Of a DNA stretch of 64,000 nt, positions 9,056 through 17,061 are shown piece by piece (the stretch's first letter is position 1; every line of letters begins with the position of its first letter). The notes under the pieces are model-generated. The model did not search any database. It was not told the origin of the DNA and worked only from the letters and a program-made list of their open reading frames with translations. Source of the stretch: Fen-455 sp050012675. Lineage in GTDB: Bacteria; Actinomycetota; Acidimicrobiia; Acidimicrobiales; Bog-793. The translations under genes and the position numbers were made by a program. The stretch covers positions 62,001-126,000 of the forward strand of contig JBEKGS010000004.1 in NCBI GenBank assembly GCA_050012675.1, given 5' to 3'.

Positions 9056-9076
9056 TTCCGAGAGGAGACACAGGTC

Positions 9077-10246
9077 ATGAGCAGGATGAAGCAGGTGGCG
9101 GTGGTTTTGGCCGCTTTCACGATGATCGGCGCGCTAGGTGTCGCGAACCTTTCCGCCTCAGGCGCGAGCACGAAGACGACAGCCAACCCGCTGGCGGCGC
9201 TCGGCGCCCCGGGCAGCCAGTGGACAGCGAAGCACCCCTTCAAGGCCGCGTTCATCTATGTCGGAGCACCAAGTGACGCCGGCTGGACCCACGCCCAGGA
9301 CGTCGGCCGCCAGGATGTCCAGAAGACCTTCGGCGGGCGCGTGCTGACCCAATACAAAGAGGACGTGCCCGAAGGCCCCCAGTGCGCATCGGTGATCACG
9401 CAGCTCGTCGACTGGGGGGCGAACATCGTCTTCGCCACCTCTTACGGCTACCAGCCCCAGCTGGTCCAGGCCGCCTCCAAGTACCCGAACGTGATCTTCG
9501 AGCAGGCGACCGGCACGACCGTCATCGCCAAGCACCTCGGGGAGTACTACGGCGCTGGCGAAGACGGTGACTACCTCGGCGGCATGGCGGCCGGTGCCGC
9601 AGCCCTGGCATCGGGCAACAACAAGATCGGTTTCGTCGTTCCCTACCCGATCCCCGAGTGTCTGCGCGAGGTCGACGCCTTCACGATGGGCGCCCAGTCC
9701 ATGGACCCGAAGGCGACCGTTCAGATCGTCTGGACGAACACCTGGTTCGACCCGGCGACCGAGCGGACCGCCGCTGAGAGTCTCGTCTCGGCCGGCGTCT
9801 CCGTGCTGGCTGACGGGCAGGACAGCCCGACGACCGGTCAGGTGGCCGCGCAACACGGCCTCAAGTGGGTCGGCTACGACTCCAACCAGGAGAGCTTCGC
9901 CCCCAATGCCTGGCTGACGGGGACCACGTACAACTGGGGCCCGTACTACGTCCAGGAAGTCAAGGCCGCCATGGACGGTACCTGGGTGGCACGCTTTTGG
10001 TACGGCAGCCTGGCGGATGGCTTCGTCCAGATGGGCCCGTTCGGCAAGTCGGTCACTGCGGCGACGCGCACGGCGATCCTCGCCAAGGAGCACGCCATCA
10101 TCACGGGCGCTTTTGACCCGTTCACCGGCCCGATCTACGCCCAGAACGGCAACATCGTCGTTAAGAAGGGTGTGACCCTCACGGTGATGCAGAAGTACTC
10201 GATCACCTGGTTCGTAAAGGGCGTCATCGGCAGCCCGAAGGGTTAA
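9077..10246 (+). CDS. BMP/Med family substrate-binding protein of a nucleoside ABC importer
   Basis: A 389-residue secreted binding protein of the Bmp/PnrA family, which captures purine nucleosides or related ligands for an ABC importer. A signal peptide is visible (basic MSRMK, hydrophobic core, ending near residues 28-32). The mature protein begins the family fold with AAFIYVGAPSDAGWTHAQD and shows ATSYGYQPQLVQAASKYPNV. ATG 9077 is chosen because AGAGGAGA (9061-9068) sits 8 nt upstream; the frame opens earlier, but that part spans the leader stem-loops. Unusually for a Gram-positive binding protein, there is no lipobox cysteine after the signal sequence. It is first in a four-gene operon with the ATPase and two permeases. 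Confidence 0.9.
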   Translation: MSRMKQVAVVLAAFTMIGALGVANLSASGASTKTTANPLAALGAPGSQWTAKHPFKAAFIYVGAPSDAGWTHAQDVGRQDVQKTFGGRVLTQYKEDVPEGPQCASVITQLVDWGANIVFATSYGYQPQLVQAASKYPNVIFEQATGTTVIAKHLGEYYGAGEDGDYLGGMAAGAAALASGNNKIGFVVPYPIPECLREVDAFTMGAQSMDPKATVQIVWTNTWFDPATERTAAESLVSAGVSVLADGQDSPTTGQVAAQHGLKWVGYDSNQESFAPNAWLTGTTYNWGPYYVQEVKAAMDGTWVARFWYGSLADGFVQMGPFGKSVTAATRTAILAKEHAIITGAFDPFTGPIYAQNGNIVVKKGVTLTVMQKYSITWFVKGVIGSPKG

Positions 10247-10254
10247 CAGGCTCC

Positions 10255-11862
10255 ATGACCGACTCCGTGCTCGATGCTGGAGCGGAGCAGGCGGGTACGT
10301 CCACCGGCTCCGCTTCGGCGTCAAGCCCCTCCGCCAGCGTCCCCGGCGTCACGCCGGCGGCGCTGGCGGTGCAAGCCGTCGACATGACGAAACGCTTTCC
10401 CGGCGTCGTCGCCAACGACCACGTGTCGTTCGAGGCGGCCGCCGGGGAGGTGCACGCCCTGCTCGGCGAGAACGGGGCCGGCAAGACCACGCTCTGCAAC
10501 CTCCTCATGGGCCTCTACCGTCCCGATGAAGGCAAGCTCTTCATCAACGGCAAGCCCGTCAGGTTCCACTCCCCGAGGGACGCCCAGAACGCCGGCATCT
10601 TCATGGTCCACCAGCACTTGCGCCTCGTGGAGAGCATGACCGTGGCGGAGAACGTCGTTCTCGGATGGTCCAAGTCACGGTGGAGATTCTCCCCTGGGGC
10701 AGTCGAGAAGACCGTCGCCGAGGCAGCAGAGCGCTTCCAGATGCCCGTTGACCCGAAGGCGAGGATTTGGCAGCTCTCGCTCGGGGAGCGCCAGCGGGTC
10801 GAGATCCTGAAAGCCCTTTACCGGGGTGCCAGGATCCTCATCCTCGACGAGCCGACCACCGTACTGACGCCGCAGGAAGCCGACCAGCTCTTCTCGAGCG
10901 TGCGCGACATGGCCACCGCCGGCCAGACGGTGATCTTCATCTCCCACAAGCTGCCCGAGGTCCTCGCCGTGGCCGACCGGGTGACGATCCTGCGCCAGGG
11001 GCACTCGATCACGACCGTCCCCACCGCCGGCACCGATGCCGATCAGCTCGCCGGCTTGATGGTCGGGCGGGACGTGTCCCTGGAGGCAGCGGCCAAGCTG
11101 GCGGGTGAGCCGGGCCCTGTCGTTCTCGAGGTGACAGGCGTGTCCGCACGAGGCGACCTCGGTACCGATGCACTGAAGGACGTCACGCTGGAGGTCCACG
11201 CCGGGGAGATCCTCGGCATCGCCGGCGTCTCGGGCAACGGGCAACGCGAGCTGGCGGAGGTCATCACAGGGCTGCGACCGACGACGACGGGCCATGTCAG
11301 CGTCGACGGCTTGGCGCTGCACACGAGCGATCCCAGGGCGGCCATCGACCTCGGCATCGCCTACGTGCCCGAGGACCGGATGGGAACCGGCATCTCGCCC
11401 AACTTGTCGATCGCCGAGAATCTCATCCTCAAGTCCTACCGCGGCAAGGAGATGCGCCGCGGCCCGGTGCTGTCGAGCCGCAAGGAGTTCGCCAACGCCA
11501 AGGAGATGATGGCGCGCTTCGACGTCCGCGCTCCCGGACCCCGCACGCTCATCCGCCAGCTCTCGGGGGGCAACATCCAAAAGGTCCTCCTCGCTCGCGA
11601 GCTGTCCTCGAAGCCCCGCGTGCTCGTGGCGGCCTCACCCACCCGCGGCCTCGACGTCGGGGCCACCCAGTTCGTGCGACAGGTTCTTGTCGACACCGCC
11701 AAAAGCGGTGTCGCCGTCCTCATGGTGAGCGAGGACCTCGACGAGATCTTCGAGCTCTCAGACCGCATCGCCGTGTTTTACAACGGTCGTGTCGTCGGAA
11801 TTGTCTTGGCCGCGGAGGCCAACCGGCAACAAATAGGACTCATGATGGCGGGCGCGGCATGA
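10255..11862 (+). CDS. Nucleoside/sugar-type ABC importer ATPase with two nucleotide-binding domains
   Basis: A 535-residue protein with tandem ABC domains, as in the YufO/NupO and RbsA/MglA families, energising the importer. The N-terminal 40 residues are Ser/Ala-rich and probably disordered. Domain 1 has Walker A GENGAGKT (71-78), signature LSLGERQ and Walker B ILILDEPT. Domain 2 has a degenerate Walker A (GVSGNGQR), signature LSGGNIQK, and an altered Walker B region reading VLVAASPTRGLD, where the usual Asp-Glu pair is lost. Loss of catalysis in the second site is normal for this family. The gene starts 8 nt after the binding protein and overlaps the next permease by 4 nt. Confidence 0.92.
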   Translation: MTDSVLDAGAEQAGTSTGSASASSPSASVPGVTPAALAVQAVDMTKRFPGVVANDHVSFEAAAGEVHALLGENGAGKTTLCNLLMGLYRPDEGKLFINGKPVRFHSPRDAQNAGIFMVHQHLRLVESMTVAENVVLGWSKSRWRFSPGAVEKTVAEAAERFQMPVDPKARIWQLSLGERQRVEILKALYRGARILILDEPTTVLTPQEADQLFSSVRDMATAGQTVIFISHKLPEVLAVADRVTILRQGHSITTVPTAGTDADQLAGLMVGRDVSLEAAAKLAGEPGPVVLEVTGVSARGDLGTDALKDVTLEVHAGEILGIAGVSGNGQRELAEVITGLRPTTTGHVSVDGLALHTSDPRAAIDLGIAYVPEDRMGTGISPNLSIAENLILKSYRGKEMRRGPVLSSRKEFANAKEMMARFDVRAPGPRTLIRQLSGGNIQKVLLARELSSKPRVLVAASPTRGLDVGATQFVRQVLVDTAKSGVAVLMVSEDLDEIFELSDRIAVFYNGRVVGIVLAAEANRQQIGLMMAGAA

Positions 11863-13001
11863 CCGGGCCCCTGCGTATCGAACGTCGGCTGAACACGCCC
11901 GGCTGGCTCAAGTTCGCCGTGCCGATCGCTTCCCTTTTTCTGGCGGCGATCATCACCGGCATCTTGTTGCTGGCCACGGGTCACAACCCGTTCTCGACCT
12001 ATCACCAGATGTACTCCGCCGCGGTCACCTCCGACGGTGCCCTCAGCGCCACCTTCGTCTACGCCACGCCGATGTTGTTCACGGGTCTTTGTGCCGCGTT
12101 CGCCTTCCGGATGAGGACTTACAACATCGGTGGTGAAGGCCAGCTCTACATGGGCGCCGTCGGCGCCTCGGCGACTGGTCTCGTCCTCGGCGACTGGCCG
12201 CGCCCGCTGCTCATAATCGCCATGGTCCTCGGGGGCGCTCTCGCCGGGATGGTTTGGGCGGCGATTCCGGCTCTCTTGCGTGCCTACCTTCGCACGAACG
12301 AGATCCTCACCTCGCTCATGCTCAATTACGTCGCCGGCTTTTTCATGTACTACCTGATCTACGACAGCGACTCTTACTGGCGGGACCTGTCGACGCCCGG
12401 AGCCTCGGTGTTCCCGACGGGAAAGACCTTGGTGCCGGCTGCCTCCTGGCCGGGGATCACCATCGGGACATTCGTTCTGCCCATGGGTTTCGTCCTCGGC
12501 GTCGGCCTGGCAGTCAGCCTGCTCTTCCTCATCCGCTCCACCCGCTATGGCTTCGAGATGCGGGTGGTGGGCGACTCTCCTCAGGCCGCCAACTACTCGG
12601 GTATCCGCACGAAACGGAAGATCGTCTCGGTGATGGCGATCTCGGGCGGCATCGCCGGCATCGCCGGCTCGAGCCAGATCGGCGACTTCGGTCACGTGCT
12701 CGATCCCCGCGGGCTCCAGCAGGCCCAGTACGGCTACACGGGCATCGTCGTGGCGGCGCTCGCCCTCTACAACCCGCTCGCGGTCGTGATCGTGTCGTTG
12801 TTCATCGGCGGCCTTACAAACGCCGGCTTCGCCCTCGAGGGGCCCTCGTTCCCGACCGGCCTCGTCGGCACGATGGAGGGGATCATCCTTTTCACCGTCC
12901 TCGGCGGTGAGATCCTCGCCCGCTACCGCATCGGCCTGCGCCACCGCGCCGTTGCCTCGACCCCGGTCAGTGCAGTCACTGCGACAAAGGCAGCGTCATG
13001 A
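11859..13001 (+). CDS. Nucleoside ABC importer permease 1
   Basis: A 380-residue inner-membrane permease of the BPD_transp_2 family (NupP/YufP-like), with about 8-10 helices. The conserved segments YNIGGEGQLYMGA and LTSLMLNYVAGFF are characteristic. It pairs with the next gene product to form the translocation channel. It starts at an ATGA overlapping the ATPase stop, which indicates translational coupling and fixed subunit ratios. Confidence 0.9.
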   Translation: MTGPLRIERRLNTPGWLKFAVPIASLFLAAIITGILLLATGHNPFSTYHQMYSAAVTSDGALSATFVYATPMLFTGLCAAFAFRMRTYNIGGEGQLYMGAVGASATGLVLGDWPRPLLIIAMVLGGALAGMVWAAIPALLRAYLRTNEILTSLMLNYVAGFFMYYLIYDSDSYWRDLSTPGASVFPTGKTLVPAASWPGITIGTFVLPMGFVLGVGLAVSLLFLIRSTRYGFEMRVVGDSPQAANYSGIRTKRKIVSVMAISGGIAGIAGSSQIGDFGHVLDPRGLQQAQYGYTGIVVAALALYNPLAVVIVSLFIGGLTNAGFALEGPSFPTGLVGTMEGIILFTVLGGEILARYRIGLRHRAVASTPVSAVTATKAAS

Positions 13002-13960
13002 ACTCGAACGTCGTCCTCGCCGTCCTGGTCTCGGCCATCTCGTTCGGGACCCCGCTCGTCGTCGCCGGCCTCGGCGAGCTGCTCACCGAGCGCTCCGGTG
13101 TGCTCAACCTCGGCGTCGAGGGCATGATGCTCATGGGGGCCGTGACCGCCTTCTGCGTCTCGCAGAAGATGCACGGGCCGGCCGGGCTGATCCTACTCCT
13201 GGCCGTCTTGGCGTCCCTGGTGGCCGGTGGTGCGATGGCCCTGATCCACGCCTTCTTGACGATCACGATCCGTGTGAACCAGATCGTGTCGGGGCTCGCC
13301 ATCACGATCTTTGCCGGCATCATCGGCCTGTCCTCCTACCTGGGGCAGGTCTGGAACATCGGTGGCGTAGCCGGGCGTCACCAGTTCAACAGCATTGACC
13401 TGCTGGGCTGGAAGAACGTGCCGATCCTCGGACCGCTCCTGTTCAATCAGGACGCCTTCGTTTACGCCTCTTGGGTGCTCGTCGTGGCGGTCATGTACTA
13501 CCTCTACCGGACGAGGCCTGGGCTCTACCTGCGGGCCGTGGGCGAGAACCCTGCCGCAGCGGACGCAATGGGGATCAACGTGACCGCCTACCGGTACATC
13601 CACACGCTCATCGGCGGCGCGTTCGCCGGCCTCGCGGGCGCCTACTTCACACTCGCCCTCGCTCCGATCTGGACCGATGGTCTCACGGCCGGGATGGGAT
13701 GGATCGCGATCGCACTGGTGATCTTCGCCTTCTGGCGTCCCGACCTGCTCGTGCTGGGCGCCTACCTGTTCGGCGTCTTCTCCGCCCTCGGGCCGACGCT
13801 GCAGACGCGCAACATCACAGTGCTCCCCTCCGAGTTCTATTCAGCGCTGCCCTTTTTGATGACAGTCATCGCGCTGGCGGCGGCGTCGACGAGCTGGGCC
13901 AATCGCAGGATCGGGACACCTGCGTCGCTCGGCATCCCCTATACCCGTGAAGAGGGCTGA
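12998..13960 (+). CDS. Nucleoside ABC importer permease 2
   Basis: A 320-residue BPD_transp_2 permease (NupQ/YufQ-like). Diagnostic segments are GELLTERSGVLNLGVEGMM near the N-terminus and RVNQIVSGLAITIFAG in the middle. It starts in a 4-nt ATGA overlap with permease 1 and is last in the importer operon. Its 3' end faces that of the racemase/OSBS gene with only 49 bp between stop codons; a weak hairpin at 13971-13984 is the only termination signal visible. Confidence 0.9.
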   Translation: MNSNVVLAVLVSAISFGTPLVVAGLGELLTERSGVLNLGVEGMMLMGAVTAFCVSQKMHGPAGLILLLAVLASLVAGGAMALIHAFLTITIRVNQIVSGLAITIFAGIIGLSSYLGQVWNIGGVAGRHQFNSIDLLGWKNVPILGPLLFNQDAFVYASWVLVVAVMYYLYRTRPGLYLRAVGENPAAADAMGINVTAYRYIHTLIGGAFAGLAGAYFTLALAPIWTDGLTAGMGWIAIALVIFAFWRPDLLVLGAYLFGVFSALGPTLQTRNITVLPSEFYSALPFLMTVIALAAASTSWANRRIGTPASLGIPYTREEG

Positions 13961-14009
13961 TGACTGCGGCGTCGCGGCGGCGACAATGACAGATGAGCGG
14001 CTGCGCTGA

Positions 14010-15122
14010 CTAATCCCCCTTTGTGATGGTCTCGGACTGCGTCGTAAGACGATTGAGCACCGGGACCAGGACCTCGACGCCGAGGCCGGGACCGGTGGGC
14101 ACGGCGATCGCGCCATTTACGAGCACGAACGGCGCGGTGATGTCCTCGCGGAAGTAACGGTCGGTGGCGGAGATGTCGCCCGGCAAGCTGAACCCGGGAA
14201 GCGAGGCCAGCGCGAGGTTTGCTGCCCGGCCGAGACCGGTCTCGAGCATGCCGCCGCACCATACGGGCACGGCCCGTGACACGCAGACGTCGTGGACGGC
14301 GCGCGCCTCGAGGTAACCCCCGACGCGTCCCGCCTTGATGTTCACGACCGAGCACGCGCCGAGGGAGATGGCGGTGACGGCCGTCTGTGCGGAGATGATC
14401 GACTCGTCGAGGCATACAGGTGTCGTGATCCGGGCCGCGAGCTTGGCGTGGCCGGTCAGGTCATCTTCGTCCAGTGGTTGCTCGATGAGGAGTAGGGAAA
14501 ACCGGTCGAGCTCGGCGAGGTGACCCATGTCGCTACGCCGGTAGGCCGAGTTCGCGTCCACTTGCAGCATCAGATCGGTTCCGAAGCGGTTCCGGATCGC
14601 CTCGACGGGAACTAGGTCCCAGCCAGGCTGGATCTTGAGCTTGACCCGCCGGTAACCCGCCTCGAGGTATTCGGAGACCGAGTCCACTAGCTCGGCGACC
14701 GAGCTCATGATGCCGACTGCAACTCCCGGGGTCACTACGTCGGTGGCACCACCCAAAAAGCTGGAGAAGGAGATGCCTGTCAGGCGCAGCTGCGCGTCGA
14801 GCACGGCCATTTCGAGAGCGGCCTTGGCCATGCGGTGGCCCTTGAACTCGCCGAGGACGTGCTGCACGTCGGTGGCGGTGAGATCAGGGGTACCCAGGAG
14901 CTTTGGCCCGAGGTAGCGCCGAAGCGTGAGCCAGGCTGCATCGAGGTACTCCGAGGAGTAGAGGGGATCGGGACCGGCGACGCACTCACCCCAACCTTCG
15001 GCGTCGTCGGTCTCGACGCGAACGAGCAGCGCCTCACGGACGGACTCTGTGCCGTGTGCCGTGCGGAAGGCTGACACGAGCGGCAGGCAGACACGACGCA
15101 GCTCTATGGCGTGCAGGTTCAC
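14010..15122 (-). CDS. menC: N-succinylamino acid racemase / o-succinylbenzoate synthase (enolase superfamily)
   Basis: A 370-residue enolase-superfamily enzyme. Family members dehydrate SHCHC to o-succinylbenzoate in menaquinone synthesis, and many also racemise N-succinylamino acids. With GTG 15122 as start, the catalytic positions are K161-L-K163, D189, E214, D239 and K263. These are the same numbers I know for the Amycolatopsis NSAR/OSBS enzyme (368 residues), which strongly supports both family and start. The C-terminal GGMLETGLGRAANLALASLPG is diagnostic. No ribosome binding site precedes GTG 15122; instead a short hydrophobic reading frame ends in a GTGA overlap with it. Whether it serves menaquinone synthesis, amino-acid racemisation or both is open. 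Two other menaquinone genes lie at 61.8-63.9 kb. Confidence 0.88.
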   Translation of the reverse strand: MNLHAIELRRVCLPLVSAFRTAHGTESVREALLVRVETDDAEGWGECVAGPDPLYSSEYLDAAWLTLRRYLGPKLLGTPDLTATDVQHVLGEFKGHRMAKAALEMAVLDAQLRLTGISFSSFLGGATDVVTPGVAVGIMSSVAELVDSVSEYLEAGYRRVKLKIQPGWDLVPVEAIRNRFGTDLMLQVDANSAYRRSDMGHLAELDRFSLLLIEQPLDEDDLTGHAKLAARITTPVCLDESIISAQTAVTAISLGACSVVNIKAGRVGGYLEARAVHDVCVSRAVPVWCGGMLETGLGRAANLALASLPGFSLPGDISATDRYFREDITAPFVLVNGAIAVPTGPGLGVEVLVPVLNRLTTQSETITKGD

Positions 15123-15208
15123 CGCTGAGCCGTCGTGTTGCCGAGCACCGTGTAGGCGAGGAGGACGAGCGGTCGGAGGAACGCGGAGACGATGACGACC
15201 GCGGCCAT
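15119..15208 (-). CDS. Possible 29-residue membrane mini-protein upstream of menC
   Basis: ATG 15208 opens a 29-codon frame encoding a very hydrophobic segment (MAAVVIVSAFLRPLVLLAYT) and ending NTTAQR. Its TGA (15121-15119) overlaps the GTG start of the racemase/OSBS gene in a 4-nt GTGA junction. A GGGGA lies 7 nt before the ATG. It would explain how the downstream gene, which has no ribosome binding site, is translated. It may be a leader peptide rather than a functional protein, and short hydrophobic frames also arise by chance. Confidence 0.35.
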   Translation of the reverse strand: MAAVVIVSAFLRPLVLLAYTVLGNTTAQR

Positions 15209-15463
15209 CGCATGATCCCCGCGTAGGCGAGTGCACCTTGAGGACGCACGCCCGGCCCTCGGTTCGGGCGCGGGTATGCCAGGCGTCGCGTTCAGGGGAA
15301 CACCCCTCAGACGCGGGTCAAGGTCACCACCGTCGCCGGGCATGGCCAGATTCTGTCCCGTCCTCGGCGTGGCTGCCCGTCGCGGCCCTTGCCAAGCGCA
15401 CGAGCGCATCCTGGTGAGGCAAACGCCCAGTTCGGGCGATGACTCCCTGAGCGCCGGGCGCCG

Positions 15464-15476
15464 TAGCCTTCGTGAC
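15464..15476 (+). promoter_or_regulatory. -10 box TAGCCT with leaderless spacing
   Basis: TAGCCT (15464-15469) is 7 nt upstream of GTG 15477, the start chosen independently from the signal peptide. The preceding 15209-15463 between the divergent genes shows no other clear element. Confidence 0.45.
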
Positions 15477-16838
15477 GTGGCCGGATTGGCACTTCGATGG
15501 TTGCGCGCCCGTGGGCGGGTGGGGGGGGCCCTTCTCGCCGTCGTCGCGACGGGCGCGGTCGCTGGTTGCCAGGCTGTCGCGTCCCAGCATCGGAACGTGA
15601 CTACGAGCACGCAGGCGACGACTACCACGATCGCCGCGACGAGCGCCGCTACGAGCGAGATTCCGCCGACGACGCTGCCCGCGTCCCGACCCCGCCCGAG
15701 TCCGCGGCTCGACGACGGGTCACTCGGCGATCGAGCGACCCGGTTGGCGTGCTCGCTTCTCGGTCGAGCACAGATACGCGATGAGTTCGGCGGTCCCGTA
15801 GGCCCTGCAACGCCCACTTACCCCTACTGCCAGTGGCTGGTGGGCAGCGACGCCTTTCTGGCCCTGTCGGTGGAACCACGGACCTCGTTCCAAGACGCCA
15901 CCCAATACGTGACCACTTTGGAGAGTGTCAGTGGGCTCGGTCAGCAGGCGATGATCGCCAACAACAGGTACCTCTACTTCACTGCCGCGGGCACCACCTA
16001 CTGGTTGCTCTGGCAACAGGTCGGTGACTTCTCCCAGATGCACACCGACCAACTCGTGGCCCTGGCGCGGGACGTGCTCGCCCGTGCCCAGCGCGCGACC
16101 GCCTGGGCGACGAGGGCGCCCGCGCCGGGCCCGAGTGGACCACCGATCTATTTCGCCGGGGACTCGACCGCTGCCGGGCCCGAGTGGGCCTGGGACACGT
16201 ACCACGCCACATCGCCGGAGCTGAGGACCCTGGCCGAGTACCAGGTCGGCTCTGGCCTTGTCAGCCCTGGGTACTTCGACTGGCCGCGTCATCTGCTTGC
16301 CATCGTCGCGGCGCGGCGGCCGAAGCTCGTCATCTATATGGGAAGCGCCAATGACGGGCAGGACTTGTTCCTCGACGGTGGCTTCCAGGCTGTCGGGAGC
16401 CGGTTGTGGAGGAAGGCCTACGCCGACAGGGTGGCAGGGATCATGACCGAGCTCGTGAAGGAAGGCGCCGACGTGCTCTGGATCGGCGAGCCGGCAATGC
16501 AGGACTCTCAACTGTCGCAGTACATGAAGGTGATTGACCAGGTCTGCGCACAGCAAGCCGCCAGGCACCACGGGGTCACATTTCTCAATCCAGGCTCTGT
16601 TCTTAACGGTCCAAAAGGTAGCTACGAGAGCACCGTTTTGATCCACGGTCGCCCGACTGTTGTGCGCCTCGACGGCGTGCATCTCAATATGGCAGGTAGC
16701 GTCCTTCTTGCTGACTTCTTAGCGGCTTATGTGATACGCATTGTCGAAGTCCCCAGGGCAGGCAATGGCAACCGCCCTGGTCCGAAGGCTCCCGCGGGGG
16801 TTGCACTCTTTCATTTCCTGTACCTGCCGGACCCGTAG
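15477..16838 (+). CDS. Secreted lipoprotein with SGNH-hydrolase (DUF459-like) domain
   Basis: A 453-residue predicted lipoprotein. From GTG 15477 the signal reads a basic region (RWLRARGR), a hydrophobic core and a lipobox ending AVAGC, followed by a Thr/Ala-rich linker. A small N-terminal domain (about 80-200) precedes an SGNH-fold esterase/acyltransferase domain (about 220-430): block I FAGDST with the nucleophile serine, a Gly-Ser-containing block near VGSG, block III MGSANDG, and block V DGVHLN supplying Asp and His. This fold trims acyl or acetyl groups from polysaccharides or lipids; the substrate is unknown. The open frame extends upstream to 15231, but that part is not protein-like. 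Confidence 0.75.
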   Translation: MAGLALRWLRARGRVGGALLAVVATGAVAGCQAVASQHRNVTTSTQATTTTIAATSAATSEIPPTTLPASRPRPSPRLDDGSLGDRATRLACSLLGRAQIRDEFGGPVGPATPTYPYCQWLVGSDAFLALSVEPRTSFQDATQYVTTLESVSGLGQQAMIANNRYLYFTAAGTTYWLLWQQVGDFSQMHTDQLVALARDVLARAQRATAWATRAPAPGPSGPPIYFAGDSTAAGPEWAWDTYHATSPELRTLAEYQVGSGLVSPGYFDWPRHLLAIVAARRPKLVIYMGSANDGQDLFLDGGFQAVGSRLWRKAYADRVAGIMTELVKEGADVLWIGEPAMQDSQLSQYMKVIDQVCAQQAARHHGVTFLNPGSVLNGPKGSYESTVLIHGRPTVVRLDGVHLNMAGSVLLADFLAAYVIRIVEVPRAGNGNRPGPKAPAGVALFHFLYLPDP

Positions 16839-16850
16839 CCTGCCGAGGCT

Positions 16851-16870
16851 CACTGCGTCAGCCCGCAGTG
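16851..16870 (+). terminator. Hairpin cactgcg-tcagcc-cgcagtg after the SGNH lipoprotein gene
   Basis: Perfect 7-bp arms and a 6-nt loop lie 12 nt past the stop codon. No T-run follows. Position and stem suggest a terminator. Confidence 0.45.
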
Positions 16871-17049
16871 GGGATGTCCATATGAGAGATCGCGCCAAGT
16901 GAGGCGGCCAGTCACAAGACGACGCGGAGGCGTGCTTTCTTCAAGCCAGCTCGTGCCAGCGACGGGCAGTCGTCACGGGGTGAGCCGAGCGCTGCGTTTC
17001 AAGCCCGGATCGATGCTTGGACGGGCCCGAAAGCTCGCAGTGGCAGTGG

Positions 17050-17061
17050 TAGCTTCTGGAG
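17050..17061 (+). promoter_or_regulatory. -10 box TAGCTT with leaderless spacing
   Basis: TAGCTT (17050-17055) is followed by exactly 6 nt and then ATG 17062, placing the likely transcription start at or next to the start codon. Confidence 0.5.

Larger units (their letters stand above)
8578..9076. other. 499-nt divergent control region
   Basis: It separates the NCS1 permease from the ABC importer operon. No credible coding sequence is present; frames through it read into the permease and binding-protein genes but lack protein character. The half nearest the importer holds a palindrome, a candidate -10 box and two stem-loops, listed separately. I see nothing clear in 8600-8930. Confidence 0.6.

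Noticed and set aside
9158..10324. 388-codon open frame antisense to the binding-protein gene
   Set aside because: The plus-strand gene has a signal peptide, ribosome binding site and operon context; the antisense frame has none.
13971..13984. Small hairpin gtcgc-ggcg-gcgac between convergent genes
   Set aside because: Only 5-bp arms and no T-run; too weak to list as a terminator in such GC-rich DNA.
15231..15476. N-terminal extension of the SGNH lipoprotein frame from ATG 15231
   Set aside because: The 82 residues are Arg/Pro/Gly-rich, would bury the lipoprotein signal, and a -10 box lies just before GTG 15477.
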